Positions 38,647 through 47,498 of a stretch of DNA of 64,000 nucleotides are shown here, piece after piece. Positions within the stretch are counted from its first letter, which is position 1. Each line of letters opens with the position of its first letter. A program made the position numbers and the translations under genes. This DNA is from Brachybacterium endophyticum (GTDB taxonomy: Bacteria; Actinomycetota; Actinomycetes; Actinomycetales; Dermabacteraceae). Location: NCBI RefSeq assembly GCF_003130585.1, contig NZ_QFKX01000004.1:287305-351304 (forward strand), read 5' to 3'. The notes beneath the pieces are model-generated. The model had not been told where the DNA came from. It did not search any database and saw nothing but the letters and a program-made list of their open reading frames with translations.

Positions 38647-41184
38647 GTGGCCCGAGAGTCCGCATCCGATCCCGGCAGCCGCATCGTCCCCACCAGCACG
38701 TACCGGCTGCAGCTGCATGCGGGGTTCACCGCTGAGGACGCCGCCCGGCTCGTGCCCTATCTCGCCGAGCTCGGAGTGGGGCACGTGTTCTGCTCCCCCG
38801 TCCTGCAGGCGGCGCCGGGCTCCACCCACGGCTACGACGTCGTCGACCATGCGCGCATCGGCGAGGAGATCGGCGGCGAGGGGGCGCTGCGCTCGCTCGC
38901 GGACGCTGCGCACGCGCACGGCATGGGGCTGGTCGTCGACGTCGTCCCGAACCACATGGCCATCCCCACGCCCGTCTGGCACAACCACGCCCTGTGGTCG
39001 GTGCTCCGGGACGGGCCCGCCTCACCGTTCGCCTCCTGGTTCGACGTCGAGATCTCCGCGCAGAACTCGATCCTGATGCCCGTGCTGGGGCGTCCGATCG
39101 GCAGCGTGCTGGCCGACGGCGAGATCGAGGTGACCCGCACCGGCGTCCCCCAGCCGGACGGCTCGGTGCGCGAGGAGAACGTGGTGCGGTACTACGACCA
39201 CGTGCTGCCGATCACCCCGGGCACGGAGGAGCTGGGCGTGGCCGATCTCCTCGAGCACCAGTGGTACCGACTGGCCTACTGGAAAGTCGCCGACGACGAG
39301 CTGAACTACCGTCGCTTCTTCGACGTGGACACGCTGGCCGCGGTGCGCGTCGAGCTGCCCGAGGTGTTCACCGCGACCCACTCCCTGCTGCTGGACCTGC
39401 ACTCCGAGGGCGTGATCGACGGCTTCCGCATCGACCACATCGACGGTCTGGCCGATCCGCGCGGCTACCTGCGCGACCTCCAGGACGCCTCCGGCGGGGC
39501 CTGGGTCGTCGTGGAGAAGATCCTCGAGGGCGAGGAGCAGCTCCCCGGCGACCTCCCCTGCGAGGGGACCACGGGCTATGACGCCCTGTGGCGGGTGGGA
39601 GGGCTGTTCCACGACCCGCACGGAGCCGCGGGGCTGACCCAGCTGTGGCAGCGCACCACGGGGGATCTGCGTCCCTTCGAGGAGGTCGCGGCGGAGTCCA
39701 CGGACCTGATCATCTCCACCAGCCTGTGGGCGGAGGTGGAGCGCCTGACGGACCTCGTCCACCGCATCTGCGCGGAGGACATCCGCCTGCGCGACACGAC
39801 CCGACGACACATCCAGCAGGTGCTGGTCGCGCTGCTCGCCGCGATGGACCGCTATCGCGCCTACATCGTGCCCGGGGAGAGCGCGAACGGCGGCGAGAGG
39901 GCGGTGCTCGAGGCCGCGGCCGGACGCGCTCGTCTCGGCCTCGGCGAGGACGAGGACGTCCTGGACGCCCTCCGGATCGTCCTCGCCCTGGTGTGCGGTG
40001 ACGAGGTCGGCAGCGCCGGGAGGACGGCGAGCGCGGACCGCTCCGAGCTGATCGTGCGCTTCGCACAGACCTGCGGCCCGGTGCACGCCAAGGCCCGCGA
40101 GGACACCGCCTTCTACCGCTTCCCGCGCTTCCTGCCGGTCACGGAGGTCGGGGCCGATCCCGAGCGGATCGGGGTGGACGGCGACGATCTGCACGAGCAC
40201 TGCCGGCGGATGGTCCACACGCAGCCGGATTCGATGACGACGCTGTCCACGCACGACACCAAGCGCAGCGAGGACGTGCGGGCGCGCCTGGCCGTGCTGA
40301 CCGAGATCCCCGAGGAGTGGGCGTCCACGGTCTCGGCCCTCGAACGCGCCGTGGGCGAGGAGATCGGGGACCAGGTCGACGGAGCGGTCCGTCTGCTGCT
40401 GTGGCAGACCCTGCTGGCCACCTGGGAGCTGCCCGGCGCGCCCGTCCCCCGGATCGACGAGGAGCGCCTGCTGGGTTACCTCGACAAGGCGATGCGCGAG
40501 GCCAAGTCCTTCACCACCTGGACCCGGCAGGACTCCGTCTACGAAGAGCAGGTGCGCACCATGGCACGCGCCGCGCTCGCCTCCCCCGCCGTGGATCGCC
40601 TGCTGAGCGAGCTCACCCGCCGCACGCTGCCGGCGCAGCGCGCAGCCATCCTCGGCCAGAAGCTCGTGCAGCTGACCATGCCCGGTGTCCCGGACGTCTA
40701 CCAGGGCACCGAGAGCGTCGAGCTCTCGCTCGTGGACCCCGACAACCGTCGGGACGTGGATCACGGGTCGTACGCCGCGCGCCTGCGGCGACTGCGCGAG
40801 GGCGTCCGGCCCGAGGGGGTGGCCGACGAGAAGCTCTGGCTGACCCATCGGGCGCTGTCCCTGCGCAGACGGCGTCCGGATCTCTTCGGCGGGCGCACCG
40901 CCGCGTACCGTGCCGTGCCGACCTCCACGTCCCATGCCGTCGCCTTCGGCCGGGCCGTCGGCGAGGGCGAGCTCGAGGTCATCACCGTCCTGACCCGCCT
41001 GGCCCACGGTCTCTCCCACCGCGGAGGCTTCGACGATGCCGTGGCGGTGCTCCCCGAAGGCCGCTGGCACGACCTGCTCAGCGGACGCCGGGTCACGAGT
41101 GGCACGGTGCGCCTCTCCACCCTGCTCGAGGAGTGGCCGACCGCCCTGCTGGTCCGCGAGGACGTTCCCGGGCAGGCCCGATGA
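38647..41184 (+). CDS. treY: Maltooligosyl trehalose synthase
   Basis: TreY (845 aa) turns the reducing-end alpha-1,4 bond of a maltooligosaccharide into an alpha,alpha-1,1 bond. GH13 marks are PTSTYRLQLHAGFTAEDA at the N terminus, GVGHVFCSPVLQAAPGSTHGYDV, DGFRIDHIDGLADPRGY (nucleophile), VVEKILEGEEQL (acid) and STHDTKRSEDVRARL. AAGGAG lies eight bases before the GTG at 38647. The stop overlaps the treZ start, which implies coupled translation. Confidence 0.95.
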   Translation: MARESASDPGSRIVPTSTYRLQLHAGFTAEDAARLVPYLAELGVGHVFCSPVLQAAPGSTHGYDVVDHARIGEEIGGEGALRSLADAAHAHGMGLVVDVVPNHMAIPTPVWHNHALWSVLRDGPASPFASWFDVEISAQNSILMPVLGRPIGSVLADGEIEVTRTGVPQPDGSVREENVVRYYDHVLPITPGTEELGVADLLEHQWYRLAYWKVADDELNYRRFFDVDTLAAVRVELPEVFTATHSLLLDLHSEGVIDGFRIDHIDGLADPRGYLRDLQDASGGAWVVVEKILEGEEQLPGDLPCEGTTGYDALWRVGGLFHDPHGAAGLTQLWQRTTGDLRPFEEVAAESTDLIISTSLWAEVERLTDLVHRICAEDIRLRDTTRRHIQQVLVALLAAMDRYRAYIVPGESANGGERAVLEAAAGRARLGLGEDEDVLDALRIVLALVCGDEVGSAGRTASADRSELIVRFAQTCGPVHAKAREDTAFYRFPRFLPVTEVGADPERIGVDGDDLHEHCRRMVHTQPDSMTTLSTHDTKRSEDVRARLAVLTEIPEEWASTVSALERAVGEEIGDQVDGAVRLLLWQTLLATWELPGAPVPRIDEERLLGYLDKAMREAKSFTTWTRQDSVYEEQVRTMARAALASPAVDRLLSELTRRTLPAQRAAILGQKLVQLTMPGVPDVYQGTESVELSLVDPDNRRDVDHGSYAARLRRLREGVRPEGVADEKLWLTHRALSLRRRRPDLFGGRTAAYRAVPTSTSHAVAFGRAVGEGELEVITVLTRLAHGLSHRGGFDDAVAVLPEGRWHDLLSGRRVTSGTVRLSTLLEEWPTALLVREDVPGQAR

Positions 41185-42992
41185 GCGCCGCTCGCCCCGT
41201 CCCCTGGCGCGATCCGCGCTCCCTCGAGGTCTGGGCGCCCGCCGCCCACCGGGTCCACGTGCGGGTGGACGGCGGCGAGCAGCTGATGGAGAGCTCCGCC
41301 GACGGCTGGCACCGTCTGCCGGGGGTGCGGCCGCGACCGGGCACCCGGTACGCCTTCCGCCTGGACGAGCAGCGGGACTGGCTGGCGGACCCGCGGTCGC
41401 TGTCCCAGCCCGACGGGGTCCACGGCGAGAGCGAGATCGTGGACCCCGCGCTGTTCCCCCACGCCCCGTGGGAGGGACGGGACCTGCGCGGGGGCGTCCT
41501 CTACGAGCTGCACGTGGGGACCTTCGCGCCCGCGCCCGACGGCGGCACGGGCACTCTGGACACGGCGATCGGCCGGCTCGACGAGCTCGTGGAGCTGGGG
41601 GTCGACGCGGTCGAGCTGATGCCGCTGGCGTCCTTCCCCGGCGAGCGCGGCTGGGGGTACGACGGCGTCGCGCTGAGCGCGGTGCACGCCCCCTACGGCG
41701 GCCCCGCAGCCCTCGCCCGCTTCGTCGAGGCCTGCCATGCCCGCGGCCTCGCTGTCGTCCTCGACGTGGTGATGAATCATCTGGGACCGGACGGCAACCG
41801 CCTGGGCGATTTCGGTCCCTACTTCACCCGCCGGCACGAGACGCCCTGGGGCTGGGCGGTGAACCTCGACGACGAGGGCAGCGACGAGGTGCGGGCCTTC
41901 CTGCTGCAGGTCGCCCGGCACTGGCTCGTGGACATGAACCTGGACGGACTGCGCCTGGACGCCGTCCACGAGCTGCGCGACGACTCCCCGCGCCACCTCC
42001 TGGCCGAGCTCTCCGATGCGGTCGCGGACTGGGAGCAGGAGATCGGCCGACCACTGACCCTGATCGCGGAGTCCGACCGCAATGATCCCGCCACGGTCAC
42101 CCCGACCGCGCGCGGCGGCCTCGGCATGGACATGCAGTGGGCCGACGACGTCCACCACGCGGTGCACGCATGGATCAGCGGCGAGCGCCAGGGGTACTAC
42201 GTCGATTTCGGCGGTGTCGACGTGCTCGCCCGCACCCTCACCCGTGTGTTCGAGCATGCCGGCACCCATTCGACGTTCCGCTCGCGCACCTGGGGCTCGC
42301 CGGTGGATCCGGATCCGAGGGCGGGCTACGACGCGCACTCCTTCGTCACCTTCCTCGAGGACCACGACCAGGTCGGCAACCGCGCCCACGGGGACCGCGT
42401 GCACCAGGGCCTGTCAGCGACCGAGCACGCCGCCGCGATCGCCCTGATCCTGCTGGGAGCGCCCACTCCCATGCTGTTCCAGGGCGAGGAGTGGGCCTGC
42501 TCGGCACCGTTCAGGTACTTCACCGACCACGAGCGGGAGCTGGGACGGATGGTCACGCAGGGGCGCCGCGAGGAGTTCGCCGAGATGGGCTGGGACCAGA
42601 GCGAGGTCCCCGATCCCCAGTCCCGGGACACGTTCACCGCATCCTTCCTGGACTGGGACGAGCGGGACCGGGGCGCCCACGCCGAGATGCTCGCGTGGCA
42701 CCGCACCCTGATCGCCCTGCGGCGCGGCGTCCCCGAGCTGCGGGATCCCGACCTGCGGGAGGTCCGCGTGGAGGTCCTCGACGAGGACTCGCTGATCCTG
42801 CATCGGGGCGCTCTGCGCATCCTGGTCTCCCGGGGCGCCGGGACCACCACCTGGGAGACACGCGAGGGCGAGGAGCTGCTCGCGTCCTTCGGGGCGGTGC
42901 GGCGGGAGGGCTCGGTGTCGGCACCCGGCACCGGGTCGAGCGCCCGAGCCGCCGGCCTGGAGGGACCCGGCGTCCTCGTCGGGCGTCGCTGA
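41181..42992 (+). CDS. treZ: Maltooligosyl trehalose trehalohydrolase
   Basis: TreZ (603 aa) releases trehalose from the TreY product. The N-terminal domain begins VWAPAAHRVHVRVDGG. Family motifs are ELMPLASFPGERGWGYDGV, VVMNHLGPDGN, LDGLRLDAVHEL (nucleophile Asp), LIAESDRND (acid Glu) and FLEDHDQVGNRAHGDR. The ATG at 41181 overlaps treY. It ends 13 bases from the convergent zapE gene. Confidence 0.95.
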   Translation: MSAARPVPWRDPRSLEVWAPAAHRVHVRVDGGEQLMESSADGWHRLPGVRPRPGTRYAFRLDEQRDWLADPRSLSQPDGVHGESEIVDPALFPHAPWEGRDLRGGVLYELHVGTFAPAPDGGTGTLDTAIGRLDELVELGVDAVELMPLASFPGERGWGYDGVALSAVHAPYGGPAALARFVEACHARGLAVVLDVVMNHLGPDGNRLGDFGPYFTRRHETPWGWAVNLDDEGSDEVRAFLLQVARHWLVDMNLDGLRLDAVHELRDDSPRHLLAELSDAVADWEQEIGRPLTLIAESDRNDPATVTPTARGGLGMDMQWADDVHHAVHAWISGERQGYYVDFGGVDVLARTLTRVFEHAGTHSTFRSRTWGSPVDPDPRAGYDAHSFVTFLEDHDQVGNRAHGDRVHQGLSATEHAAAIALILLGAPTPMLFQGEEWACSAPFRYFTDHERELGRMVTQGRREEFAEMGWDQSEVPDPQSRDTFTASFLDWDERDRGAHAEMLAWHRTLIALRRGVPELRDPDLREVRVEVLDEDSLILHRGALRILVSRGAGTTTWETREGEELLASFGAVRREGSVSAPGTGSSARAAGLEGPGVLVGRR

Positions 42993-43005
42993 GCGCGGAG
43001 CGGGT

Positions 43006-44031
43006 CTACGCCGCCTCGAGGATCTTCGCCCCGTCGCGCGCGAGCGAGGTCAGACGCGAGAGCGAGCGGTAGTACTTCTTGCGGTACCCGCTGCGCAGCA
43101 GCTCGTCGGTGAAGATGCCCGCGACCTCCTGACCGCTCGCGAGCACCGGGATCTCCCGGTCGTAGAGCCGATCCACCAGCACCACGAACCGCAGACCGTT
43201 GTTGTGGTCGGCGATCGTGGCGACCTCGGTCAGGTGCGCGCAGGTGACGTCGTCGAGCATCGCGCCGTAGCGGGAGGGGTGCACCGTCTTCAGGTGGGCC
43301 AGCAGCGGCGGGAGCGCATCGAGGGTCGCGCCGGGGGTCGCGTCGGCGTGCTCGCGCACGGTCCGCTCCGGCAGGGCCGGGGCCTCCTCGACGGCCTCGC
43401 GCCGCCGGTAGTCCTCGCCGTCGATCCGCAGCACGTCGAAGCGCTCGGACATCGACTGGATCTCCCGCAGGAAGTCCTGGGCGGCGAAGCGTCCCTCGCC
43501 CAGCGCCTCGGGCAGCGTGTTGGAGGTCGCCACGATCGCGACACCGCGGTCGGAGAGCTCTCGGATCAGCCGGGTCATCAGCAGGGTGTCCCCGGGGTCG
43601 TCGAGCTCGAACTCGTCGATGCAGACGAGCGACGCGTCGGCCAGCAGGTCCACGGCCTTGGTGAAGCCCAGCGCCCCCACCATGTTCGTGTACTCCACGA
43701 AGGTGCCGTAGACGCGATGGCCCGAGGTGACGTGGAACAGGGAGGTGAGCAGGTGGGTCTTGCCCACACCGAAACCACCGTCGAGGTAGAGGCCGCGGGC
43801 GGCCGTCGGGCGCTTGCGGAACAGCCCCTTGAGTCCTCCCGTGGAGCGACCGCGACCGATGCCGCGCGCGAACTCGGCGATGCGATCCTTCGCCTCGGCC
43901 TGGGAGGGGTACTGCGGATCGGGCACGTAGTTGTCCAGGCGGGCCCGCGCGAAGCGGGGCGGGGGCACGAGATCGGCGACGAGGCGATCGAGGGACGGGG
44001 CAGGGGTGCGCTCGGTGAGGGACTCGGTCAC
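43006..44031 (-). CDS. zapE: AFG1/ZapE-family ATPase
   Basis: This is an AAA-like ATPase of the AFG1/ZapE family (341 aa), related to a division-associated ATPase in E. coli and to Rv2670c. It has Walker A GGFGVGKTHLL, Walker B LVCIDEFELDD, sensor VATSNTLPEALGEGRF and the C-terminal SGYRKKYYRSLSRL. The GTG at 44031 begins MTESLTERTPAP. A TAGACT box lies eight bases upstream, so a leaderless start is likely. The role in this organism is inferred from the family only. Confidence 0.9.
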   Translation of the reverse strand: MTESLTERTPAPSLDRLVADLVPPPRFARARLDNYVPDPQYPSQAEAKDRIAEFARGIGRGRSTGGLKGLFRKRPTAARGLYLDGGFGVGKTHLLTSLFHVTSGHRVYGTFVEYTNMVGALGFTKAVDLLADASLVCIDEFELDDPGDTLLMTRLIRELSDRGVAIVATSNTLPEALGEGRFAAQDFLREIQSMSERFDVLRIDGEDYRRREAVEEAPALPERTVREHADATPGATLDALPPLLAHLKTVHPSRYGAMLDDVTCAHLTEVATIADHNNGLRFVVLVDRLYDREIPVLASGQEVAGIFTDELLRSGYRKKYYRSLSRLTSLARDGAKILEAA

Positions 44032-44039
44032 GGCCGACC

Positions 44040-44045
44040 AGTCTA
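44040..44045 (-). promoter_or_regulatory. Possible leaderless -10 box of zapE
   Basis: On the minus strand TAGACT lies eight bases before the GTG at 44031. Confidence 0.4.
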
Positions 44046-44149
44046 GGGGCTGACGGTCCCGACTGGCCGCACAGCCACGAGGTGCGAGATCATCGTGGCC
44101 CGTCCCCGGGTTCCGACCGGGTGCCCGCGTCCGGACCAGGAGGATCATC

Positions 44150-44902
44150 GTGCAGCTGCTGTGGAACGGGGGCCGTGCGCTCGCGTCGCCCCGTGAGATC
44201 ACGGAGGACGACGCCGGGGCCCGCCAGCTCGCCGACCTGTACGCCACCGATCCCGGGCGCCCCGGCATCCGCGCGATGATGAACGCGACCATCGACGGGG
44301 CCATTATCGGCGACGACGGCACCAGCGGTCCCCTGCGCAACCCCACGGACTCCTTCGTCTTCTCGGTGCTCCGGGCCGTGACCGACGTGGTGCTCGTCGG
44401 CGCCGAGACCGTTCGGGTCGAGGACTACCGCAGGCCACGGGGCCGCCGGGACCTGCTGGAGCCCTCGCTCCGTCCGTCCGGGGCGGCGCGGCCGGCGCTC
44501 GCGATCATGTCCCGCACGGGCGAGCTGCCGGACTCGATCCGGGCGGACTGGCCCACCCTCCTGGTCACAGGTGCCGCCCATCGCGAGCAGGCGATCGAGC
44601 GCAGCGGGCTGCCCGAGCAGAACGTGATCAGCGCGGAGGACCCCACGGCGATCCGCAGGGCTCTCACCGAGAGGGGGTACCGCGCGATCCAGCTGGAGGG
44701 CGGCACCACCTCGCTCGCGCGCTTCGCCGCCGCCGGCGAGCTCGACGAGCTCTGCTTCTCCACCACCCACCGCACGCTCGGGGGCCACTCGCCGCGCGTC
44801 CTGCAGGGCGAGGCCTCACGGACGGACTGGGAGCTCGACCTGCTCGCCGTGGGAGGCCACGCGACGATCACCCGCTACCGTCGCGCCGCAGGTCTCCCCT
44901 GA
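44150..44902 (+). CDS. Pyrimidine reductase family protein (RibD C-terminal domain)
   Basis: This is a dihydrofolate-reductase-fold protein of 250 aa with the RibD C-terminal domain, similar to Rv2671. Visible signs are MMNATIDGAI, FSVLRAVTDVVLVGAETVRVEDY and LEGGTTSLARFAAAGELDEL. It has no RibD deaminase half. Rv2671 has reported dihydrofolate reductase-like activity, but whether this protein acts in riboflavin or folate metabolism is open. AGGAGG lies six bases before the GTG at 44150. It sits next to zapE, as in mycobacteria. Confidence 0.87.
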   Translation: MQLLWNGGRALASPREITEDDAGARQLADLYATDPGRPGIRAMMNATIDGAIIGDDGTSGPLRNPTDSFVFSVLRAVTDVVLVGAETVRVEDYRRPRGRRDLLEPSLRPSGAARPALAIMSRTGELPDSIRADWPTLLVTGAAHREQAIERSGLPEQNVISAEDPTAIRRALTERGYRAIQLEGGTTSLARFAAAGELDELCFSTTHRTLGGHSPRVLQGEASRTDWELDLLAVGGHATITRYRRAAGLP

Positions 44903-44913
44903 CGTCACCGGCT

Positions 44914-44928
44914 CCCCGGTCGCCGGGG
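44914..44928. terminator. Short GC hairpin between convergent genes
   Basis: A six-base stem with a three-base loop lies in the 28-base gap between the reductase and the convergent hydrolase. It could end both transcripts weakly. Confidence 0.4.
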
Positions 44929-44930
44929 CG

Positions 44931-46286
44931 TCAGACGCGGGTGCCGATCGACCCCTCGAGCGGGGCGGCAGCAGGGGACCTCGTCGGCAGCTGCAGCGCC
45001 TCGACGTCGACCTCGAGGCCGAGGAGCCCGACGAGATGCTCGGCGAGCAGTCGCTCGTACCGCTCCGGGTCCCGGTTCCACTCCCTGGTGTGGCTGGCCC
45101 CGGCGAAGGGCACGAACCGCACCAGGTCCGGCCGCAGGGAGGCCAGGTGCGCGCTCGGCCCGGTGGGCACGGTCGTGTCCTCGAGCGCGTGGATCAGCAG
45201 CGTCGGATGGTCCAGTCGGGCGGCGAAGTGCTCGGCGTGCATCTCCGAGAGCGCGAGGGGCTCGTGCAGGCGCACCACGCGCGCCCCGAGGACGCTGGTC
45301 ATCATCCACAGGGCCAGACGGCGCAGCGGGGCCGGGGCCCGCAGCGCCTTGGCGTGGTAGGTGAGGATGTCCTGCCAGTCCACCGCCGGGGAATCGAGGA
45401 CGAGACCCGAGATCGCCTCGGGGTGGGCGGTGTGCAGGGACGTGCGCAGCGTGATGCCGCCGCCCATCGACCATCCCATCAGCACGATCCGTCGGGCGCC
45501 GTGCGCGAGGGCGTACTCGATGCCGGCCTCGGTGTCCTCCCACTCGTCCAGACCCAGGTGGTGCATGCTGTCGGCCGAGACCGCGGCCCCGGTGTCGTTG
45601 CGGTACGTCAGGGTGAGGGTGGTCAGACCGAGCGAGTGCAGCAGCGGGAGGACCCGCAGCGCCTCGCCGCGGGTGGCGCCGTGGCCGTGGGTGAGCACGA
45701 CCCAGGTCTCCCCGTCCGCAGCGGGGTCACCGTCCCCGGGCACCAGCCAGGCCGGCATCGGGCCGACGGGCGAGGAGATCTCGACCTCCGTCGTGGGCAG
45801 GCCGTGGGCGGTCTCCGGCGTGCCCGCCCAGAAGAATCCGTCGCTGCCCGCGGGGCCGACCTCGAGAGGCGTGTCGGTGTCCTGCGCGAGCAGGGAGCGG
45901 GCCACCGTCGTGGGCGTCGGCCGTCCCAGCACCGTCCCCAGACGCACGTGCGCGGCGCCGCCGGACTGGCGCAGCGCTAGGTACCCCTCCCGCCGCGCCT
46001 CCGCCGTCGCGTCCAGGTGCACGCGGTCGGCGTGGACGGCCCGGACGGCCTGGTCGGGCCTGGCGTGGCGGGACATCTGCGGGGTCAGGGGGATGCGCGC
46101 CATCACGCGCGCCGCGGCCGTCAGCGCCGCTGCGCTGAGGGTGAACGCCCCCACGGCGCCGACCGCACCGACCACCAGGGTGTTCGACCACCGGCCCCGG
46201 GGAGCCTGCCGTGCTGCTCCCGCGCCCTCGGGATCGCGCCGCTCCGGCCTCGTGGATGCCGTGCGGGACGTGATCAGGCGCATCAT
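44931..46286 (-). CDS. Alpha/beta hydrolase, membrane-anchored
   Basis: This is a serine hydrolase of 451 aa. A membrane helix at about residues 31-57 precedes the catalytic domain. The oxyanion strand is WVVLTHGHGATRGE, the nucleophile elbow is GWSMGGG, and the late acid and histidine fall in ALEDTTVPTGPS and FAGASHTREWN. The substrate is unknown. ATG at 46286 was chosen because a TAGACT box lies seven bases upstream and the protein pattern starts there (MMRLITSRTAS). Confidence 0.85.
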   Translation of the reverse strand: MMRLITSRTASTRPERRDPEGAGAARQAPRGRWSNTLVVGAVGAVGAFTLSAAALTAAARVMARIPLTPQMSRHARPDQAVRAVHADRVHLDATAEARREGYLALRQSGGAAHVRLGTVLGRPTPTTVARSLLAQDTDTPLEVGPAGSDGFFWAGTPETAHGLPTTEVEISSPVGPMPAWLVPGDGDPAADGETWVVLTHGHGATRGEALRVLPLLHSLGLTTLTLTYRNDTGAAVSADSMHHLGLDEWEDTEAGIEYALAHGARRIVLMGWSMGGGITLRTSLHTAHPEAISGLVLDSPAVDWQDILTYHAKALRAPAPLRRLALWMMTSVLGARVVRLHEPLALSEMHAEHFAARLDHPTLLIHALEDTTVPTGPSAHLASLRPDLVRFVPFAGASHTREWNRDPERYERLLAEHLVGLLGLEVDVEALQLPTRSPAAAPLEGSIGTRV

Positions 46287-46293
46287 GCCGGGC

Positions 46294-46299
46294 AGTCTA
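46294..46299 (-). promoter_or_regulatory. Leaderless -10 box of the alpha/beta hydrolase gene
   Basis: On the minus strand TAGACT lies seven bases before the ATG at 46286. Confidence 0.5.
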
Positions 46300-46371
46300 C
46301 GTCGGCCGTAGGATCGGACCATACGCAGACGGGCACGCGATGTGCCCAGCCCTCGAACGGAGGAACCAGTC

Positions 46372-46794
46372 ATGAGCAACGGACCGATCGGAAGCGGCCA
46401 GTACCCGATCCAGCTCGACGAGTCCGCGTGGCGCGAGCGACTGACGCCCGAGGAGTACCAGGTCCTCCGCGAGGGCGGTACCGAGCGTCCCTTCAGCGGC
46501 GAGTACGAGGAGGTGCGCCCCGCCGGGACGTACGCCTGCCGCGCGTGCGGGGCCGAGCTGTTCCGCGCCGCGGAGCAGTTCGACGCCCACTGCGGCTGGC
46601 CCGCCTTCTGGGCGCCGCGCGACAACGACGCCGTCGAGCTCCTCGAGGACACCTCGATGGGGATGCGGCGCGTCGAGGTGCGCTGCGCGAACTGCGGCTC
46701 GCACCTGGGCCATGTCTTCGAGGGCGAGGGCTTCGCGACCCCGACCGACGATCGCTACTGCATCAACTCCCTGAGCCTCGTCCACGAGGGCTGA
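46372..46794 (+). CDS. msrB: Peptide methionine-R-sulfoxide reductase
   Basis: MsrB repairs methionine-R-sulfoxide in proteins (140 aa). The zinc cysteines are Cys56/Cys59 and Cys105/Cys108, and the catalytic Cys130 is in RYCINSLSL. GSHLGHVFEGEG is the family core. ATG at 46372 has GGAGG eight bases upstream; an upstream GTG would add ten residues and lacks support. Its position near DUF3000 and RNase D follows the M. tuberculosis order. Confidence 0.95.
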   Translation: MSNGPIGSGQYPIQLDESAWRERLTPEEYQVLREGGTERPFSGEYEEVRPAGTYACRACGAELFRAAEQFDAHCGWPAFWAPRDNDAVELLEDTSMGMRRVEVRCANCGSHLGHVFEGEGFATPTDDRYCINSLSLVHEG

Positions 46795-46872
46795 TCCGCG
46801 CCTCGGCGTCGCTGCCGGACGCTCCCGGGAACGGTCACGGCGCGCCTCGATCACCCGCGCACGGCCCCGGGC

Positions 46873-46878
46873 TAGGCT
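46873..46878 (+). promoter_or_regulatory. Leaderless -10 box of the DUF3000 gene
   Basis: TAGGCT lies seven bases before the GTG at 46886, with no ribosome-binding site between. Confidence 0.5.
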
Positions 46879-46885
46879 CGCCGCC

Positions 46886-47494
46886 GTGCCCGTTCACGAG
46901 TTCCCTGCAGCCGCCCGCGCCTTCAGCACGGCTATCGAGGAGATGACCCGTGCGCCGCTGAGAGCAGAGGTGCAATGGGCCCCGATCCCCGCCCCCGGCC
47001 GGATGGCGCCCCACACCTGGGCCGCCTCGGGCGAGGTGGTCCTGCACGACGAGGAGGTCGCCAGCGGCCGCCTGGTGGTGCTGCACGATCCGGCGGGCGA
47101 GGAGACCTGGAAGGGCGAGTACCGGATGGTGGTCCTGGTGCAGGCGCAGCTCGAGCCGGAGTTCGCCATCGAGGCGATGCTCGGGGACGTCGCCTGGTCG
47201 TGGGTCACCGAGTCGCTCGAGCTGTTCGACGCGGAGGCCCGTGAGCTGGGCTGCACCGCCACACGCGTGGTCTCGCAGAGCTACGGCGCACTGGCCGGCC
47301 GGGCCTCCACGGTCGACGTCGAGATGCGTGTCTCCTGGACCCCGACCTCCTCTGACCTGGCCCCGCACTTCTCCGCCTGGACCGCGATGCTCGCGGCCGC
47401 AGGCGGTCTCCCTCCCGCTCCCGCGCAGGTCGCGCCACTGGTGCCGTCCCACCGGGCGCGCTCGCGCCACAGCTCGGCGGACAGGGAGGACTGA
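46886..47494 (+). CDS. DUF3000 family protein
   Basis: This 202-aa protein belongs to the actinobacterial DUF3000 family (Rv2680-like), of unknown function. The core includes RLVVLHDPAGEETWKGEYRMVVLVQAQLEPEFA and GDVAWSWVTESL. The C-terminal tail is basic. No signal or membrane segment is seen. The GTG follows a TAGGCT box by seven bases. The RNase D gene starts four bases after its stop, an arrangement shared with mycobacteria. Confidence 0.88.
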   Translation: MPVHEFPAAARAFSTAIEEMTRAPLRAEVQWAPIPAPGRMAPHTWAASGEVVLHDEEVASGRLVVLHDPAGEETWKGEYRMVVLVQAQLEPEFAIEAMLGDVAWSWVTESLELFDAEARELGCTATRVVSQSYGALAGRASTVDVEMRVSWTPTSSDLAPHFSAWTAMLAAAGGLPPAPAQVAPLVPSHRARSRHSSADRED

Positions 47495-47498
47495 GCAC